Made by a program: the position numbers and the translations under genes | Shown: positions 1 through 12,383 of the stretch, piece by piece | Layout: every line of letters begins with the position of its first letter | How positions within the stretch are numbered: the stretch's first letter is position 1 | Source of the DNA: Hsuehochloa calcarea | Taxonomy: Eukaryota > Streptophyta > Magnoliopsida > Poales > Poaceae | Direction: 5' to 3' | DNA length: 64,000 bases | Assembly: GCA_036346395.1 (NCBI GenBank) | Contig: CM070615.1 | Span: 2,919,534 to 2,983,533, forward strand | Notes under the pieces: generated by a model | Database searches by the model: none | Seen by the model: the letters and a program-made list of their open reading frames with translations, nothing else | Told to the model about the DNA's origin: nothing

Positions 1-174
1 CCGTCGGGTCGCTATCATGAGTTCGAGCCAGTCCATTACATACATAACCCATTAACCCCACCACCTCCTCCCCCTCACTCATTAACTCCTCGCCTTCCCT
101 GCACCTCACCGCAGGCAGAGCACAGATCTCCCCATTCCTCGCCTGCGAGAGAGGAGAGGATCACTGAACCAGCC

Positions 175-1116
175 ATGGTGAGCGCGTCCAGCCTGCTGCT
201 GCCGTCCTCCATGCGCGACTTCGCCTCCTGCATCGGCGACGGCGCAGTACGCGTCGCCGACGTCACCGCCTGCACCACCCCCTCCTCCACCCTCACCTCC
301 ACCTCTTCCAATTCTAGCACCCCCACCACGCTCTCCGTCACCGCCTCCTACCGCACCACCCCCCTCTCCAGCTCCCGGCCCCTCCTCCTCCGCCTCACCT
401 GGACCCACTCCCCGCTCGGCCCCACCCTCTCCTTCGCCCCCTCCGCCTCCGCCCCCGCACTCCTCCTCCGCAGGCGCAAGGGCACCCGCTCCGTCCCGTC
501 GGACTCCGACGACGACGACCCCGGGTCCCCTCCTCCGCTCGCCCTGTTCTGGGACCTCACCGCCGCGCGCTACGACCCCGCGGCCTCCCCGGAGCCGCTC
601 TCCGGGTACTACGTCGTCGCCGTCGCCAACGCCGAGGTCGTGCTCGCCGTGGGCGACCTGGCCGCGGAGTTCGTCAAGACCAAGTTCGAGGGCCATATTC
701 CCAAGGCCCGTTTCCTCCCGCTCTCGCGCAGGGAGCGCGTCGTCGTGTCCGACCCTGCGGCAATGCACACCGCGCACGTCTGCTTCGCCGAGGGCGGGCC
801 GGAGCATGAGGTCAGCGTCGGGTGCGCGACGAGCTCTGGGGGAGGTGAGGAGCTGTGGGTCAGCATCGACGGGAAGCGGGCCGTGCAGGCGCGGCGGCTG
901 CGGTGGAACTTCAGGGGCAACCAGACCGTGTTCGTCGACGGCTCGCCCATCGACATCATGTGGGACCTCCACGGCTGGTGGTTCCGGGACCCGCCGGGCT
1001 GCGCGGTGGTGCTGCTCCGGGCGCGGAGCGCGCTCGAAAGCCGGCTATGGCTGGAGGAGGAGGCCACCGCGCCGGGCTTCTCCCTCGTCGTGCAAGCCTT
1101 CAAGAGACCGCCTTGA
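175..1116 (+). CDS. DUF868 family protein, single exon
   Basis: A 313-residue intronless open frame begins at the ATG in a good plant context (agccATGgtg) and ends with TGA at 1114-1116. It matches the plant DUF868 family (PF05910) as I know it. A Ser/Thr/Pro-rich N-terminus precedes a basic RRRKGTRS patch near residue 100, an acidic DSDDDD run, LFWDL and GYYVV near residues 125-145, and the hallmark ELWVSIDGK ... FRGNQTVFVDG ... MWDLHGWWF block at about residues 225-265. Length is normal for the family (about 280-340). No signal peptide or membrane segment is visible. The biochemical role of the family is unknown. Third positions are overwhelmingly G or C, typical of a grass single-exon gene, so several long frames on the other strand are compositional shadows. 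The frame looks intact. Confidence 0.9.
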   Translation: MVSASSLLLPSSMRDFASCIGDGAVRVADVTACTTPSSTLTSTSSNSSTPTTLSVTASYRTTPLSSSRPLLLRLTWTHSPLGPTLSFAPSASAPALLLRRRKGTRSVPSDSDDDDPGSPPPLALFWDLTAARYDPAASPEPLSGYYVVAVANAEVVLAVGDLAAEFVKTKFEGHIPKARFLPLSRRERVVVSDPAAMHTAHVCFAEGGPEHEVSVGCATSSGGGEELWVSIDGKRAVQARRLRWNFRGNQTVFVDGSPIDIMWDLHGWWFRDPPGCAVVLLRARSALESRLWLEEEATAPGFSLVVQAFKRPP

Positions 1117-1895
1117 TGACCTTGATGAGGTCTCATGTTCTAACTGCTCTACCTACTTGGAAATTGGTAGAATTCAGCAAACCAAGAAAGCAATGGTTGG
1201 TGTGGTGTTTACATTTTAGAATTTAGATTTTTCTTTTTAAGGCATAAATAAGTTTGGGAAGAAACAAGATCATGAACAGGTGGTACACAGAGATACTGAT
1301 TTACCACTATGAGATAATGTATTTGAAAATCTACCCTTGATATATGTTAGTAAGACATCAAGAGGCAAATTCTCAAATACACAGATTTCATAATGATAAA
1401 TCATCGATAATTCCTTTTTAGTTATGTGTGTCCGTAAATTTAACAAACAACAAGAAGAAAACATTTGCGTGATTCTGCTGTGCTGTATGAGGTGTTGTAG
1501 ATATGATTTGGGATATTGGCCTGGTTTCTGCTTGGTGTACGATATAAATCAATGTTTACCTCCTCCATTGCCTTTACTCTTTACTGTTCTTATGCAATGC
1601 AGCAGTAACAGTGATACAAGTGATTCTTGCACCATTTTATGCTGGTACTGTGTGTATATACTATGTAATGTAATCAATATAACAACGCCTGCATAAATTC
1701 CTGCACTGTACTATCAAATTTCTTGCATAGTTCATCTGTATAGTACTCTTATGCTGCAATTCAACTCTATCTAGTACTGATTCCCGAGATCCACCACCTG
1801 TTTACACTTCACAGATAGTATCAGCCTATCATTTGATTGCCATGTCTAGCATCGTGCATATGTTGTTCTGCAATAAACATTACCGAGTTCCACAT
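1117..1895. other. 3' UTR and intergenic DNA after the DUF868 gene
   Basis: AT-rich sequence with no supported gene. The first few hundred bases probably hold the 3' UTR of the DUF868 gene; AATAAA-like signals occur, but no polyadenylation site can be fixed from sequence alone. Confidence 0.5.
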
Positions 1896-2210
1896 GTTTA
1901 CACTTTTTATATTTTATTTATTTTTTAAAAATATTTTAAAGATAACATCTTCTTAACTTTATTTGTAATTCTGACCCATTTGGTCATGCCACATACCACA
2001 GCGTGACCAAACATGGCACGATAGCCCTCCGAGTCGGTGCGCGTCCGTTTTTTTGGGTTAAGTCCTGTCACGCTAAGAGGGGCGGCGTGATAGCACTCGT
2101 TTGCCATACCGAGTTGTGGCGTGACCAAAGGGGGTCAGAATTAAAAATAAAATTAAGGAGATGTTATTTTTAAAATATATTTTTTTAAAATAGATTAAAT
2201 CATATAAAAA
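1896..2210. repeat. Long inverted repeat (foldback/MITE-like element)
   Basis: The left arm (about 1896-1990) and the reverse complement of the right arm (about 2110-2210) align over roughly 90 bases. Shared blocks include AACATCTYCTTAAYTTTAT, AATTCTGACCC and TTTGGTCAYGCCAC. The short centre also holds related GTGACCAAA and GTGATAGC pieces. Such a structure would fold into a long hairpin and is typical of a foldback or long-TIR MITE. The exact ends and target duplication could not be fixed because the flanks are AT-rich. Confidence 0.7.
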
Positions 2211-4740
2211 AATTTCCACTCTTAAGTCATGTTATTTCTACAGTTTTATTGTTGTCCCAGTAGTAATTTGTCGTCGCACGGCTGTATCGCTGGTGCGGCA
2301 CATGCTCTTCTACGTTGTACAGTCTAATAGAGGTGTAAATGTAATGGCAATATGGCATCAGTTGATCTCACCTTGGTCCCAGCTGTCCCAGCGTACAAGT
2401 AGAGGAAGGTACTGTTTGGTGTTTGCTTCCCCCTCTCTCAGTACACAACTCGTGAGAGCTTCGCCTTTTCTGCTGCTGCTTCTTCTCACGAGAGAATGAG
2501 TTGGTCTTAGATTCTGCATTCCTTGGTTGTCATGTTTTTTTCTCTGGATTTTGTTCTGCTCTTCCATTCGATGCCAAATTGCCAGTAGAAGTGGGGGGAG
2601 AGGCTGATGCTGATCAGTCACCCCACATGTTTGCCAAGGAACCATGTTGGTGCATTCCGACATATTTGCCAATTCTTTTTTGTCATCTCTTTATTATTTT
2701 TCCTCGTATACTTGCTAGAGAGAAAAAAAAAATGGCGGTAACCGGCCCGTAAAAAAATACTGGTCCGATAAGTTTTAGATTTTTAAATTTTAGTTAAAAA
2801 TTTAAAATTGTAGCAAAAAGTGCTACTGTATGATTGTATTTGAGCTAAAGTAATGAAATTAAATTGTATTTGAGGTAAAGTATTACATACCATGGCCACA
2901 GTTATAATGCAGTGTTAGTGCCAAGGCCAGTGTACATAAATTATGTGTAATATCAAGCATATTACCGCCAATAGGTTGAGCAGTATTCCATGATTAGTTG
3001 GCACCAATACAAATAGATGGTGCTTCAGTACCAAGATGTTCTCATTATCGACGACCTTGGTGACATCCAACTTACTCCTTGACGTTGCTCGCCAGCTCTA
3101 TAAGTAGTTAAACTTTGTTGTGTTGTAATGTTGTATTGATTGTTAAATAGGGGGGTTCGGCTGTAATTTGGCCGATTTTAAACTGGTAACCGACGGTAAC
3201 CATCTGGTTCCAGAGAGGGTTCGATATTTTCTCCGTATCCGGTTTTTAAATTCTTGATACTTGCTACAATAGTGTGCAACTAGACATGCCCAAACATAAG
3301 TTGGCTTCTTGTTGTGGACACATTTCTGAATTAGCTTTGGAAGTATCTTTTACTCTGTTTCTGAATTAATCCAATTTAACTAGTACAATAAGCACAGTGC
3401 CATCGTTATCGGCACGGCACGGCACGTCGGCACCTGTTAATGGGGGTTCACTCAACTCCGGCTAGCCGGCCGGCCTTATCTTGGTTGTGACATGGCAATC
3501 AAATGCAGCATTGCTTTCACGATGTATTTCGCATTGCTTTCAAGGTATGCAACGTATAGGTTGATGAATGGTGGCCCGATGTATAGACGCATCCTGGATT
3601 CATGGTATGCCGAGCTGCTGACAGTGTCCATACTGTTTCAGCGATTGGTGACCTCGACGTTTACCTTATTTCATTTGATTCTTCATTGCTGCACGTCTTG
3701 AAAAAAATTGAAAACTGTGAGCATCGAGGAAACCATGTCTGATAAGGTTTACGCTTGCAAGTCTTGTAAACCTCCGGTTTATATGGGTACGATGGTGATT
3801 GGTGACTGTCGAGAAGCTGAAAGCAACGGGCTCACTGTTTCACCTGATCACTACCTGATGTCTATTTGCATTCTCTCTTCGGTCTGTTCCAAATTCCAAT
3901 CCTACAAGTCGCCAATCTTACTGGTTACACATTTCTATCGCTGCAATAATGGTTCAATGGAAGAAATTGGGAAGTTGAAGAACTATCAAATCGACGCCCA
4001 TGATATGTATGCATCTTTCAACTGGTATATTTATCACACGTAGGATGGCCATTATCTTATTACCAAGCATCACTTGGGAAACAAGCACATCAGCAAACAT
4101 TGAAAATTATAGGTGATAAAGCGCGAAATCGCCATTTCTTGTCATCCTTGTAATAGAGAGACACCATGATCGTCAACTTTCAGTATTTCACATGCTTCCA
4201 CTTGGTCCCTTTTTGCCTTCTTTTTCTTCCTTTTATTCGTGAGTATATTATGAGAAATCTGCAGTTGCTTCCTACGAAGGCTAGAAAGGTAGCACGCCAA
4301 CATGTCCCAAAAGGAAAAGAAAGAAAGATAGCACGCCCCTCTTCGGACGCAATTTAAATGCCTTCACAAGAAAGTGCTGACATCTCACTGTTTACCAATG
4401 TACGAGTAACCACTTTGCAAACCTGCTTCTTGCCAATGTTTAAGCAATAGCAATAAGCACGAGTGAGCCATAAAATCGTTTAGCAATCCATCATTAAGGC
4501 CGAAAAGAAAAGGGAGAAGTAACAGCAACCAGAAAGATCACCGAAATGTATTCATTCCAAGGATAACCAAACAACCTTTGAACGGAAGGCACGGCGTATC
4601 TTCAGCTGCATTACAGCTGCACCAGCTCAACACTGAAGTAGCAGAAATAGCAAAAAGGGGGAGGCTTAGGTACACCACAACTCACAACTGCATATTGATG
4701 AATACCTGAAAAGGCACCATACAATGGTTGACAGATGCTT
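2211..4740. other. Intergenic DNA with probable MITE debris
   Basis: No supported gene. Two blocks rich in GGTAACCGG/CCGGTTACC-like words (about 2734-2800 and 3170-3250) face each other and could be the ends of a degraded hAT-type MITE of about 500 bp related to the one at 7747-7910. Short frames here have no recognisable motif and were not annotated. Confidence 0.35.
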
Positions 4741-4758
4741 GATAGATACTGGAGCAGA

Positions 4759-5452
4759 TCAAGCCGGCGGTGGCTTGGCGACGACGACGGGGAAATCGAT
4801 GACGACGACGACCTTGTCGAGTGCGGCCATGAAGGTGCCTGCGAACGCGGTGTGTTTCTCATGGCTCATGTAGCTCGCCATGTCTTCAGCGCTCTCAAAA
4901 GCCATGGAGAAGACACGGGTGAAGCCCTGCGTCAGCGCCTCCTGGTTCAGAACCTCTTTTCACCTGCAACACAAGGAACAATGACTTCACCAAAACGAGA
5001 GTTACCTTTTGATATGCAAAAAATACAGTTGAATCAGTAACGTCCAAGGTGGCAGTTTAATAGCCATTCTTTCAGCTACTGATACTCGTGAGTCGTGATC
5101 CTGGGCACGGATCTATTTGAGAACAGTGCAGCAAGATCTTCAGTATGGCAAGATTCTTCGAAGAAGTTGGGCATCTGTGTGACGAAGTACTGAACGAAGT
5201 TCAACAAAACATTCAGACTTCAGTTCCACCTTATTTGGTCTCACGTTATGAAGCATTATGCCTCAGAAGCTACTGAACTTGGTTTTACAGCAGAAAAGCA
5301 AGTGCAAAGGCAACGCGTGGATGTATACCACTCGAAGGATTTCACCGTGCTGATCTCTGCGGCCAGCTCGGTCAGCTCAGCTCTCGCAGAATGCCGTCCT
5401 CCACGACGCCATCCTTGAACTTCACCGGGCACAGGTGCTCGACTTCCGCCAT
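4759..5452 (-). pseudogene. Stress-responsive A/B barrel (Dabb) domain protein, broken
   Basis: On the minus strand an ATG at 5452 starts MAEVEHLCPVKFKDGVVED, followed by LAAEISTVKSFEW and then, after an intron (donor GT at 5328, acceptor AG at 4965-4964), VLNQEALTQGFTRVFSM, SAEDMASYMSHEKHTAF and FMAALDKVVVV...AKPPPA with the stop at 4759-4761. This is the whole two-exon layout of small plant Dabb proteins (about 105-110 aa). Two lesions break it. A tandem GAGCT duplication in exon 1 (about 5370-5380) shifts the frame and gives an immediate TGA. The second codon of exon 2, expected GGA, is TGA. Intron splice sites remain canonical, so it is a decayed spliced gene copy, not a processed one. 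Confidence 0.8.
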
Positions 5453-6391
5453 GGTCGAAACTCCAAAAGCGCAAAGCTCGTTTCCCCCGGTGGCTTTGCT
5501 TTGCAGAGAGGGAGTGAGAGAGTGCGATCATCACGCCGTGATGCTCGCCATGTTAAGGGCGAAGAGCTCTCTGCTCCGGTGAGGGCCACCACCACCGACG
5601 GGAATCGCTGTAGAGCTTATTACGGCTTTTCTTGGCAGTACGTACACTTGATTGAATCATTCCAGCGCAGTCCCCCCGCACTATTACAGGAGGCGAAGGC
5701 AAAACCATGCTGCTGCAGGCAGCCTGCTTGCTTTGAGCACACAGTTGGATCTAGGATGAATCATCACTGGACCGACCAACATCGACACTCGGTGCATGGA
5801 CAACCATGGGCTGTTCTTCTGACGCAGGAGCAGGAGGGCCCCTTCAGGATCTGCTTTCAGAAGAGATATTATCATCTTGACTCGATTCTTGTGATCTTAG
5901 ATCAGAATTGTTTAGCATTGTTCCGGCTCCCACCGATGCAGATCGTGATTCATCAGTTAATCTCAGACTCGGATCAATTGGATTGGCTCACTTTATCATG
6001 GTGAGATCAGTCATCAAACCTGACAAAATTTGACTGTTTGCTGAAGGTAACAACAGGTGCTAGTAAGTTTTAGCTGATGTACTGTTGTTGTACTGGCAAT
6101 TATTCCTTAGTGGGCTACCATAAATGGGGGAAGAATAGTAATGCAAATAGCTGTCAGTATGATTAACAAATCAATGTGGGTTTTTAAAACAAAAACAGAA
6201 TGATTTCTCATATTTACATCAAACCCCTCGAAACTAATCTGTTACAGCCAGCCACACGTGTAGATGTCTCTAAATTTACAGGTGGTTCACCTGCAGACTG
6301 CACAACAGAAACTCCAAGCAGAAACTTGCAGGGTCCTGTCAAGAATACGAGGACTCAGGGTCTCCAATCGAATACGAGGACTCTCCATGTG

Positions 6392-9101
6392 CTATTTTAC
6401 TGTTTGGTTGCTATTTTCACCAGGAGAGTTAACCTCAGATAATGTCAGGTTGTTTCCTCCATCCACGGATGGACCACGCACTATCTGATTCGCCTGGTTG
6501 GGTTCATTTCTAAGAACCTCCGATGTCCTTGGCGAATGCCCTGTGCTGACAAATAGGCAGCGGCATGGGTCTGATCTCGATGCTTCAGGAGAACATGGAG
6601 GTAATATCACTGGACTTTGTAGAGGAGGCACAGTGTGCTTGCTATCAGGGTAGTCACACAATGAAATTCTACAAACTGGGCATGTTGAGTGCTGCTTTAG
6701 CCAAGTATCTATGCAGGCCACATGGAAATTGTGGCCACAGTAAGGAAGAACGCAGAGTACATCTTTATCTTCATATTCTGCAAGACAGATAACACACCTG
6801 CCAATGATGACAGAAACAGTTAAGTCTAGCTTTGGTGTAATCAGGGAGAGTTGCTAAAAAAACATCAACACAAAACAGAAATGGTGGTTCAGAATATATC
6901 AGCAAAATTAACAACAGTGTGTTACCATTTTTTACTTTAGATGCAATAAAAGGATGTCAAACATAGTTACTCTTCTTTAATACAACACATTCACAAAAAA
7001 AAAAAACAAATAACATCACTATGATTAACACAAGCATCTTTGACATCATTATGCCTCAGACCGAGTTTTTTCTTCCACAGTTTGTCATTTGATGGACTGT
7101 TATTTTTCTTAGTGAGATCTCAGCAGCACAATAAAATTTAAAGGAACATATGTTTGATAATCAACTTGTTCATATAAAAAGAGGCATTCAGCTGAAAAAC
7201 ACGGGATGAAATATCTAGTGTTTAATGTTTACGATATCAAATTTTCAAATTCATGCTTCATGATTATGGACGCAAAGTGATCCATGCAATTAGGTTCGAG
7301 CACAATTTAGTAACCTTTTCCAGCTAACAGTCAAGTGCATCAGACCACCAAGCTAATCTCTGCTTCCCTCTCATCAAGCACAGGTGAGTATTTAACCTAC
7401 TTGGTGGCAATGCCGCATCATTCCTCTCTACCATCATTTTCAGAAGCAGTTAAATATTTGTACTCCATTTTGATGTGGTTGATCGAGTGGCCTTAGCTGT
7501 TTGGCAACAATGTAAGCTCCAGGACCTCATGATTCAATAGTCAATCTCCAGTCGAACACAACAATCAAGACTTCAGTACTAAAAAGTCACACTGTTTTTT
7601 CTTGGGCACCAACATCCACAAGGACAACCTCTTTGGTACTAAAATATCTATCAACACCCTTAAGGACAACTTCTTTCGTACTAAAAAATCTAACTCCCAA
7701 CGTTGTGCTGCTTGTGCTTGTTCAAGAGTTTTCAGTAACATTCATGCATAGTTACCGGATTCGCTATAAAACCCCGCGAATCGCGAACCGGCCCGAACCG
7801 GTTTAGGGTACGGGGTTCGTGTTCACAGTGGAAATTGGAAAAAGAAGTGGCGAACTACGAACCCGAATCCCATGCCGTGACTTGGATGAACCGCGTTTCT
7901 GGTAACTATGCATTCATCTATGGCTGTGCCTTGCCCTGATCCGATACGCACAACATTGGGATTGATTAGAAGCAAGCATACACTTGTCAAACATTAATAT
8001 GGAAAATGTTGAGTAAACACCTAACCTAATACTTTTTAGGCAATAAGTTGAGATTAAGTCCCAATCATTACTTCTCCCTAATTTCACCTCGTTATTAAAA
8101 TCACTACAAACAGGCACTTCCACATGATGAAAACCAGTAGAACTGATATTAGCTTATACTGTTTAACCAACTTCCACATTCAATATTTACGAACTGAACC
8201 ATGTCATAATCCCAGTTCCAACCCCAGAATCATACGAGTACGCTGAAGTCTAAACAAAAGCAATAAAGCATTTCCCAGTTCCTACATATGTGAAGGTCCG
8301 GTAGTCTGAAGAGAACACAGCACTAGTATCCACAACAATCCAACAAAACACTGATAATGACATCTAATTTCTTATCTTATTTAGCTATTTTATAATGGAA
8401 GAGAGACCCCACTTTCCCCACTCATCTGACGATGCCCTCACAACTACAAGCTCCTCAATGCAACGTTGGTTCCCCGCAAATAATCGACCTAATCCTACCA
8501 AATAAAACATGTGCGATCGAGCCCGAAAATTACATTCGAACTGCAATTCCACTGCAATCCTAGCGATCAACTCACTGACCGAACAACCAATTCCTCCCCA
8601 ATGCGATCATGAACTCGACCGCACGCTAAATAGCAGCACCTCCAAACTGTAAATTCCAAGGTTAGATGTCACGCAACGTAATGCTAGTGTGTTAAGGTAC
8701 CGCACAGGCACTGATTGGAATCGTCAATCGACAGCTCAAAGGCAATGAATCGCGATCGGTACAGGCAAATCGAGAAGCACTTACTGTGCGGCGGCGTCCG
8801 CCGAGTTGGAGGAGGCCGAGCCGCGGGGACCACCACCGGAGAAGGAGCGGGTGGGGAAGGCGGCGACGGCGGCGGGGTCGAGCCCTCCGGCGCCCTCCGC
8901 GGGCTGGCCCTGGCGGTCTACCTGGATGGCGAAGGAGTAGCCGACGGGGAGGGGCGGGAAGCGGGGGAGCGGGGAGCGGCGGCGGCGGCGGCGGCGGACG
9001 AGGGCGCAGACGAGGCGGGAGCAGACGAAGACGATGAAGAGGACGCTGACGCAGAAGCCCAGTAGCGTGAGCACCATGCTCGTCGACACGCCGGACGCCA
9101 T
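6392..9101 (-). CDS. ATL-type RING-H2 finger E3 ubiquitin ligase
   Basis: Two exons, 9101-8785 and 6797-6392, encode about 240 residues; the intron (8784-6798) has canonical GT-AG ends. The N-terminus has one hydrophobic membrane segment (about residues 8-29) followed by an arginine run (36-42). Next come a GLD motif (GLDPAAVAAFP, about 73-83) and a RING-H2 finger at residues 107-148: C107, C110, C126, H128, H131, C134, C145, C148, with the usual W138. Membrane segment, GLD motif, then RING-H2 is the signature order of plant ATL ligases, which sit in endomembranes and pass ubiquitin from an E2 to substrates. The exon junction falls exactly before the first zinc-binding Cys. The C-terminal tail is Ser/Pro/Asn-rich and unremarkable. 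All ligands are present, so it should be functional. Confidence 0.9.
7747..7910. mobile_element. hAT-type MITE in the ATL intron
   Basis: A 164-bp element with terminal inverted repeats CATAGTTACCGG / CTGGTAACTATG. The flanking 8-mers CATTCATG (7739-7746) and CATTCATC (7911-7918) match at 7 of 8 bases, as expected for an hAT target duplication. The interior is rich in CGAACCGG-like words. It lies in the long intron of the RING-H2 gene. Confidence 0.75.
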
Positions 9102-9119
9102 CGCGGGCCGCGGCGGCGG

Positions 9120-9180
9120 ATGGGGTTGGAGTGCGGTCTCTCTGTCTGTCTCTCTGTCTGTCTCTCTCTCTCTCTCTGGG
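9120..9180 (-). repeat. CT/CTGT microsatellite in the ATL 5' region
   Basis: Runs of CTCTCTGTCTGT lie just upstream of the ATL start codon (GA-rich on the gene strand). Such tracts are common in plant 5' UTRs and core promoters; the transcription start was not located. Confidence 0.6.
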
Positions 9181-9784
9181 CAGTTATATACTTATATGGG
9201 TGCCTCTATTGCGCACTCGCCGTTGGGTTGCGTTTCCATTTGTAGCAAATGCGTAGCCACCAGTCGCGTCTCGCGCCTCGGTGGTGGAAGTGTGACGAGA
9301 TGAACGGACGGTGGATTCTATCTCTTGGTGGGGAGCGACGCGACGTCAACCGCCGCCTCCGCCGCCTCTCTTAGATCTTACTAGCCTTCATTCATGGCTG
9401 CAACGGACGCGCACTAGGCCACTGGCTAGCGTAGGATGGATCATGGATATGTCAGCGGTGGAGCTGCAGAGAAAGAGCGAGACACCATGTCAACTTGAAT
9501 ACGCAGAGATGAAGACGAAACAACATCTCACTAGCGTGCAAATCAAATTGGAGTGGTATGGATCCCCGTACCTCTCGCATGCTAAGCGAGCGCGATACCA
9601 TCTGCGCGTACGGATCCCCTAGCGGTTAGATTTAACCATGTCAATATATATAAACGAATATAGTCTACGGAGAAAAAAGGTCTTTTCTTTTTTTATCTTT
9701 CGATCACTTGTTGAATCCTCGTGCTCTCTTATGGAGAAAAAAAATGATATTAATCGTGCACGTCGAGTGGATATGTCGGGGTCG
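9181..9784. other. Upstream region of the ATL gene
   Basis: No supported gene. It presumably contains the minus-strand promoter of the RING-H2 gene, and it ends at the target duplication of the solo LTR. Confidence 0.4.
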
Positions 9785-9789
9785 ACCTA

Positions 9790-11589
9790 TGTAGATATCT
9801 TGGGGATATATACATGATCCTAGGATGATGAGTCAATTGGCAATAGCGTTGTTGGTTTGCTGTTTCACGCGTTTTCGGAGAAGTCGGTGTCTTTGTCGGA
9901 CCTCGGTACGGCTCGGCCAAGCCATGGCGGCGATCGGGCCGTGAGGGCGGTCTGACCGGTGTAGTCCAAGTGGTCCGACCGGACCGAAATCGGTCAGACT
10001 GCCATGGTGGCAGCCTGACCGGTTATGTGCAAAACCTTGTTATCTTTAAGGTTTTGGTTTTGGGATTTGTTATATCCATGTGTATCATGTCTCATATGTT
10101 GTATATTGCATATTTTAGCTAACGTGGGTCAAGTTGTGAAGAGCTTGTTCTCGGAAACGATTTCCTTGTTTATTGCTGTGCAGGTGGCTTGCAGGTCAAC
10201 GACGGTCAACGGCGAGGAGGATCGGGACTAAGCTTGGAGGGCTTAGGTCCAAGACGATCATGGATGCCGGGTGAGGTCGAAAGGCTCAAGCATGGCGCAG
10301 AATGGACAAGATGGATCGAATGGGCAGTTCGATGCAGCTGGTTGGATCAAGCGGCGCGGGGGTCGGTGCAAGTGACTTGGAGGTTCCGATGGGATTAGGA
10401 CGGGAGAGACTTGCCGACATGATAAGAGCCGTTGATCTACCTACACGTGGCGAAGCAGGCAATTGCTTCGACTGGATTGGACTCAGTCCATGGAGAAGGA
10501 TCGAGAATGGGTATTTTGGTAATTTCACCAAATACCGCCTTGAGAGTCGGTTGGCTAAACCGCGGCGCAAGACGGAGCGATGATTAGCGGTTTAGGTCAA
10601 TCAAAGTGTGTGTGTTCGTGTTCTGTTTGTTTTGGGCCTTAATGGGAGCCCATTAAGTAAAATCTTCTAGAAGGTCTAAGCCTCCATATAAATAGAGAGG
10701 GTGCTGCCTAGCAGCCCCTAAGCACTTCATTAGACAAAACCCTAGTTGGGTTTAGGGTTTAGAGAGGAGAGGTGAGGCTTAGGCTCTAGAGAGATGTATT
10801 GAGTTTGTGCTCATAGATTGAGATTTTGCCCTCCTTGAGGGAGAGGCTGTACCCAGCAATCATCTGAATCAATCTATGAAAGATCATTCAAAGATGAGTC
10901 TCTTTGTGTTCTTGTGTTTTCTTCTCTTTGGATGATTTTGGTGCTTCCTTGATCCTGTGATTTCTAGTTAGGTTCTTGACCACTTTTATCTTGCTATGAC
11001 GTGTGGGAATACATCTAAGATCACATAGATCATCAATCTCCCACGAGCAAGTTTTGGATCAAGTTTTTCGTTTTGCTCGGTTTTGAACCTTCCTTCGGTA
11101 AAACAGAAAAAGGTCAAAACTTTGACGTGGATCTGGTCGATCGTCACTTGGAATAGATCCCAAATATCCTTAGGGAGGTGTGTTCCAAATTTGGTCAAGT
11201 TTCATCGGCTAAATCAAAAGTTAGACCAATTTGTGTTCTTGGCGTCGGGCTGATTTTTCTGTTCTGGACTCCAGAGGTCAGACCGATTTCTAGTTGGAGG
11301 TCAAACCGCCCATAGGACCGGTCCGACCGCCATGTATTGAGAGGTCTGACCGATTTCCAGAGGTCAGACCGCCCAACTCGTTTTGGTTTTGAGTTGTTGT
11401 GTTTTTGGTCTATTTGCTTGGGGTTTAGAAGTGAATTCATTCCAAAGTCTTCCATTGTGCTTAAGCATTCATATTCATAGCTCTGGTAGCTATTGGAATG
11501 ATTTGTGATTTGCAAATTGAAACCATTATCTTTGCAAAAAGATTTGTGCTCCTATTCACCCCCCCTCTAGTCGCCTTTGCGGTCCTACA
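9790..11589 (+). mobile_element. Solo LTR, 1800 bp, TSD ACCTA
   Basis: The segment starts TGTAGATATC and ends GGTCCTACA, and is flanked on both sides by ACCTA (9785-9789 and 11590-11594). It contains an LTR-type promoter (TATAAATAG near 10686) and many GGTCNGACCG words. The same family occurs in reverse at 54880-56661, where a primer binding site follows the LTR end. Here no primer binding site or internal region follows, so this is a solo LTR left by recombination between two LTRs. Short open frames inside are not genes. Confidence 0.85.
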
Positions 11590-11594
11590 ACCTA

Positions 11595-12011
11595 CTTTAC
11601 ATCTCGGCCCGTCTCCGCGTTCGATGCGTGCTCTGACGTCGCGCTTCCACCGATGTGGATGGTCTACATCGTGATCTTGGTTCCGTCGCCAATCGATCTT
11701 TTTTGTGAGGTAGTTTTTTTTATATATTTTTGTAAATTTTTTTAGAAAGGTGGAATTTGTTTTTTTGGGTAGTTATTTTTTAGCTTTTTGGGAGGCGAAA
11801 AGAGATATGAGAGGGGAGACGACGTAGCAACATCACTACTAATTCATTCTTTTATATTAGTAAAGACAAGAAAGATGTACACACACCACACACGAGTACA
11901 TCCCTTAGCACACGTCTAGAAAGACGGAGGCCGAAGATAAATCCGCGACCTTACAAAAATTCTACTAAAATCGCATATCAGAATTTAAACCATGCTGGAT
12001 GGAGTCGTACA
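11595..12011. other. Intergenic DNA between two LTR insertions
   Basis: No gene seen. Mostly AT-rich DNA between the solo LTR and the collapsed Copia element. Confidence 0.5.
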
Positions 12012-12383
12012 CCCACTATTAGAATTTGGCTCATACGTGCAAAGGCGCATTCATTACTGAAATTCCAAAGCATGCATGGTTAGTCACATATTGCCTAGCC
12101 AAGTGGTGGAATAGCACTTTATATGGTGGAGTTCTCGCCTTATCTTGAATTGTGTAACACATGACATGGGATGACATGAGAAGGATTATAGCTAAAGTCT
12201 CACACATGCGGCGTACGCGTATATTCGTGTGGCAAACACGTGACTTGTGACTTGCGATGTGCGACCGTGAACGTGTCGTGAATCCAATTCACTTTTCTTT
12301 TGTTGATTGGGCATGTCTCTCTTTCTGGTCGAAGACATAGACCTGTGTGGTCAAAATAATATGGTCGAAGGCATAAGACTAGT

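Noticed and set aside
106..1136. Long minus-strand frames opposite the DUF868 gene
   Set aside because: GC-rich codon bias on the + strand removes stops on the other strand; they have Gly/Arg-rich composition and no motif.
4735..5040. Plus-strand acidic frame
   Set aside because: Complement of the Dabb exon 2, whose family motifs are on the minus strand.
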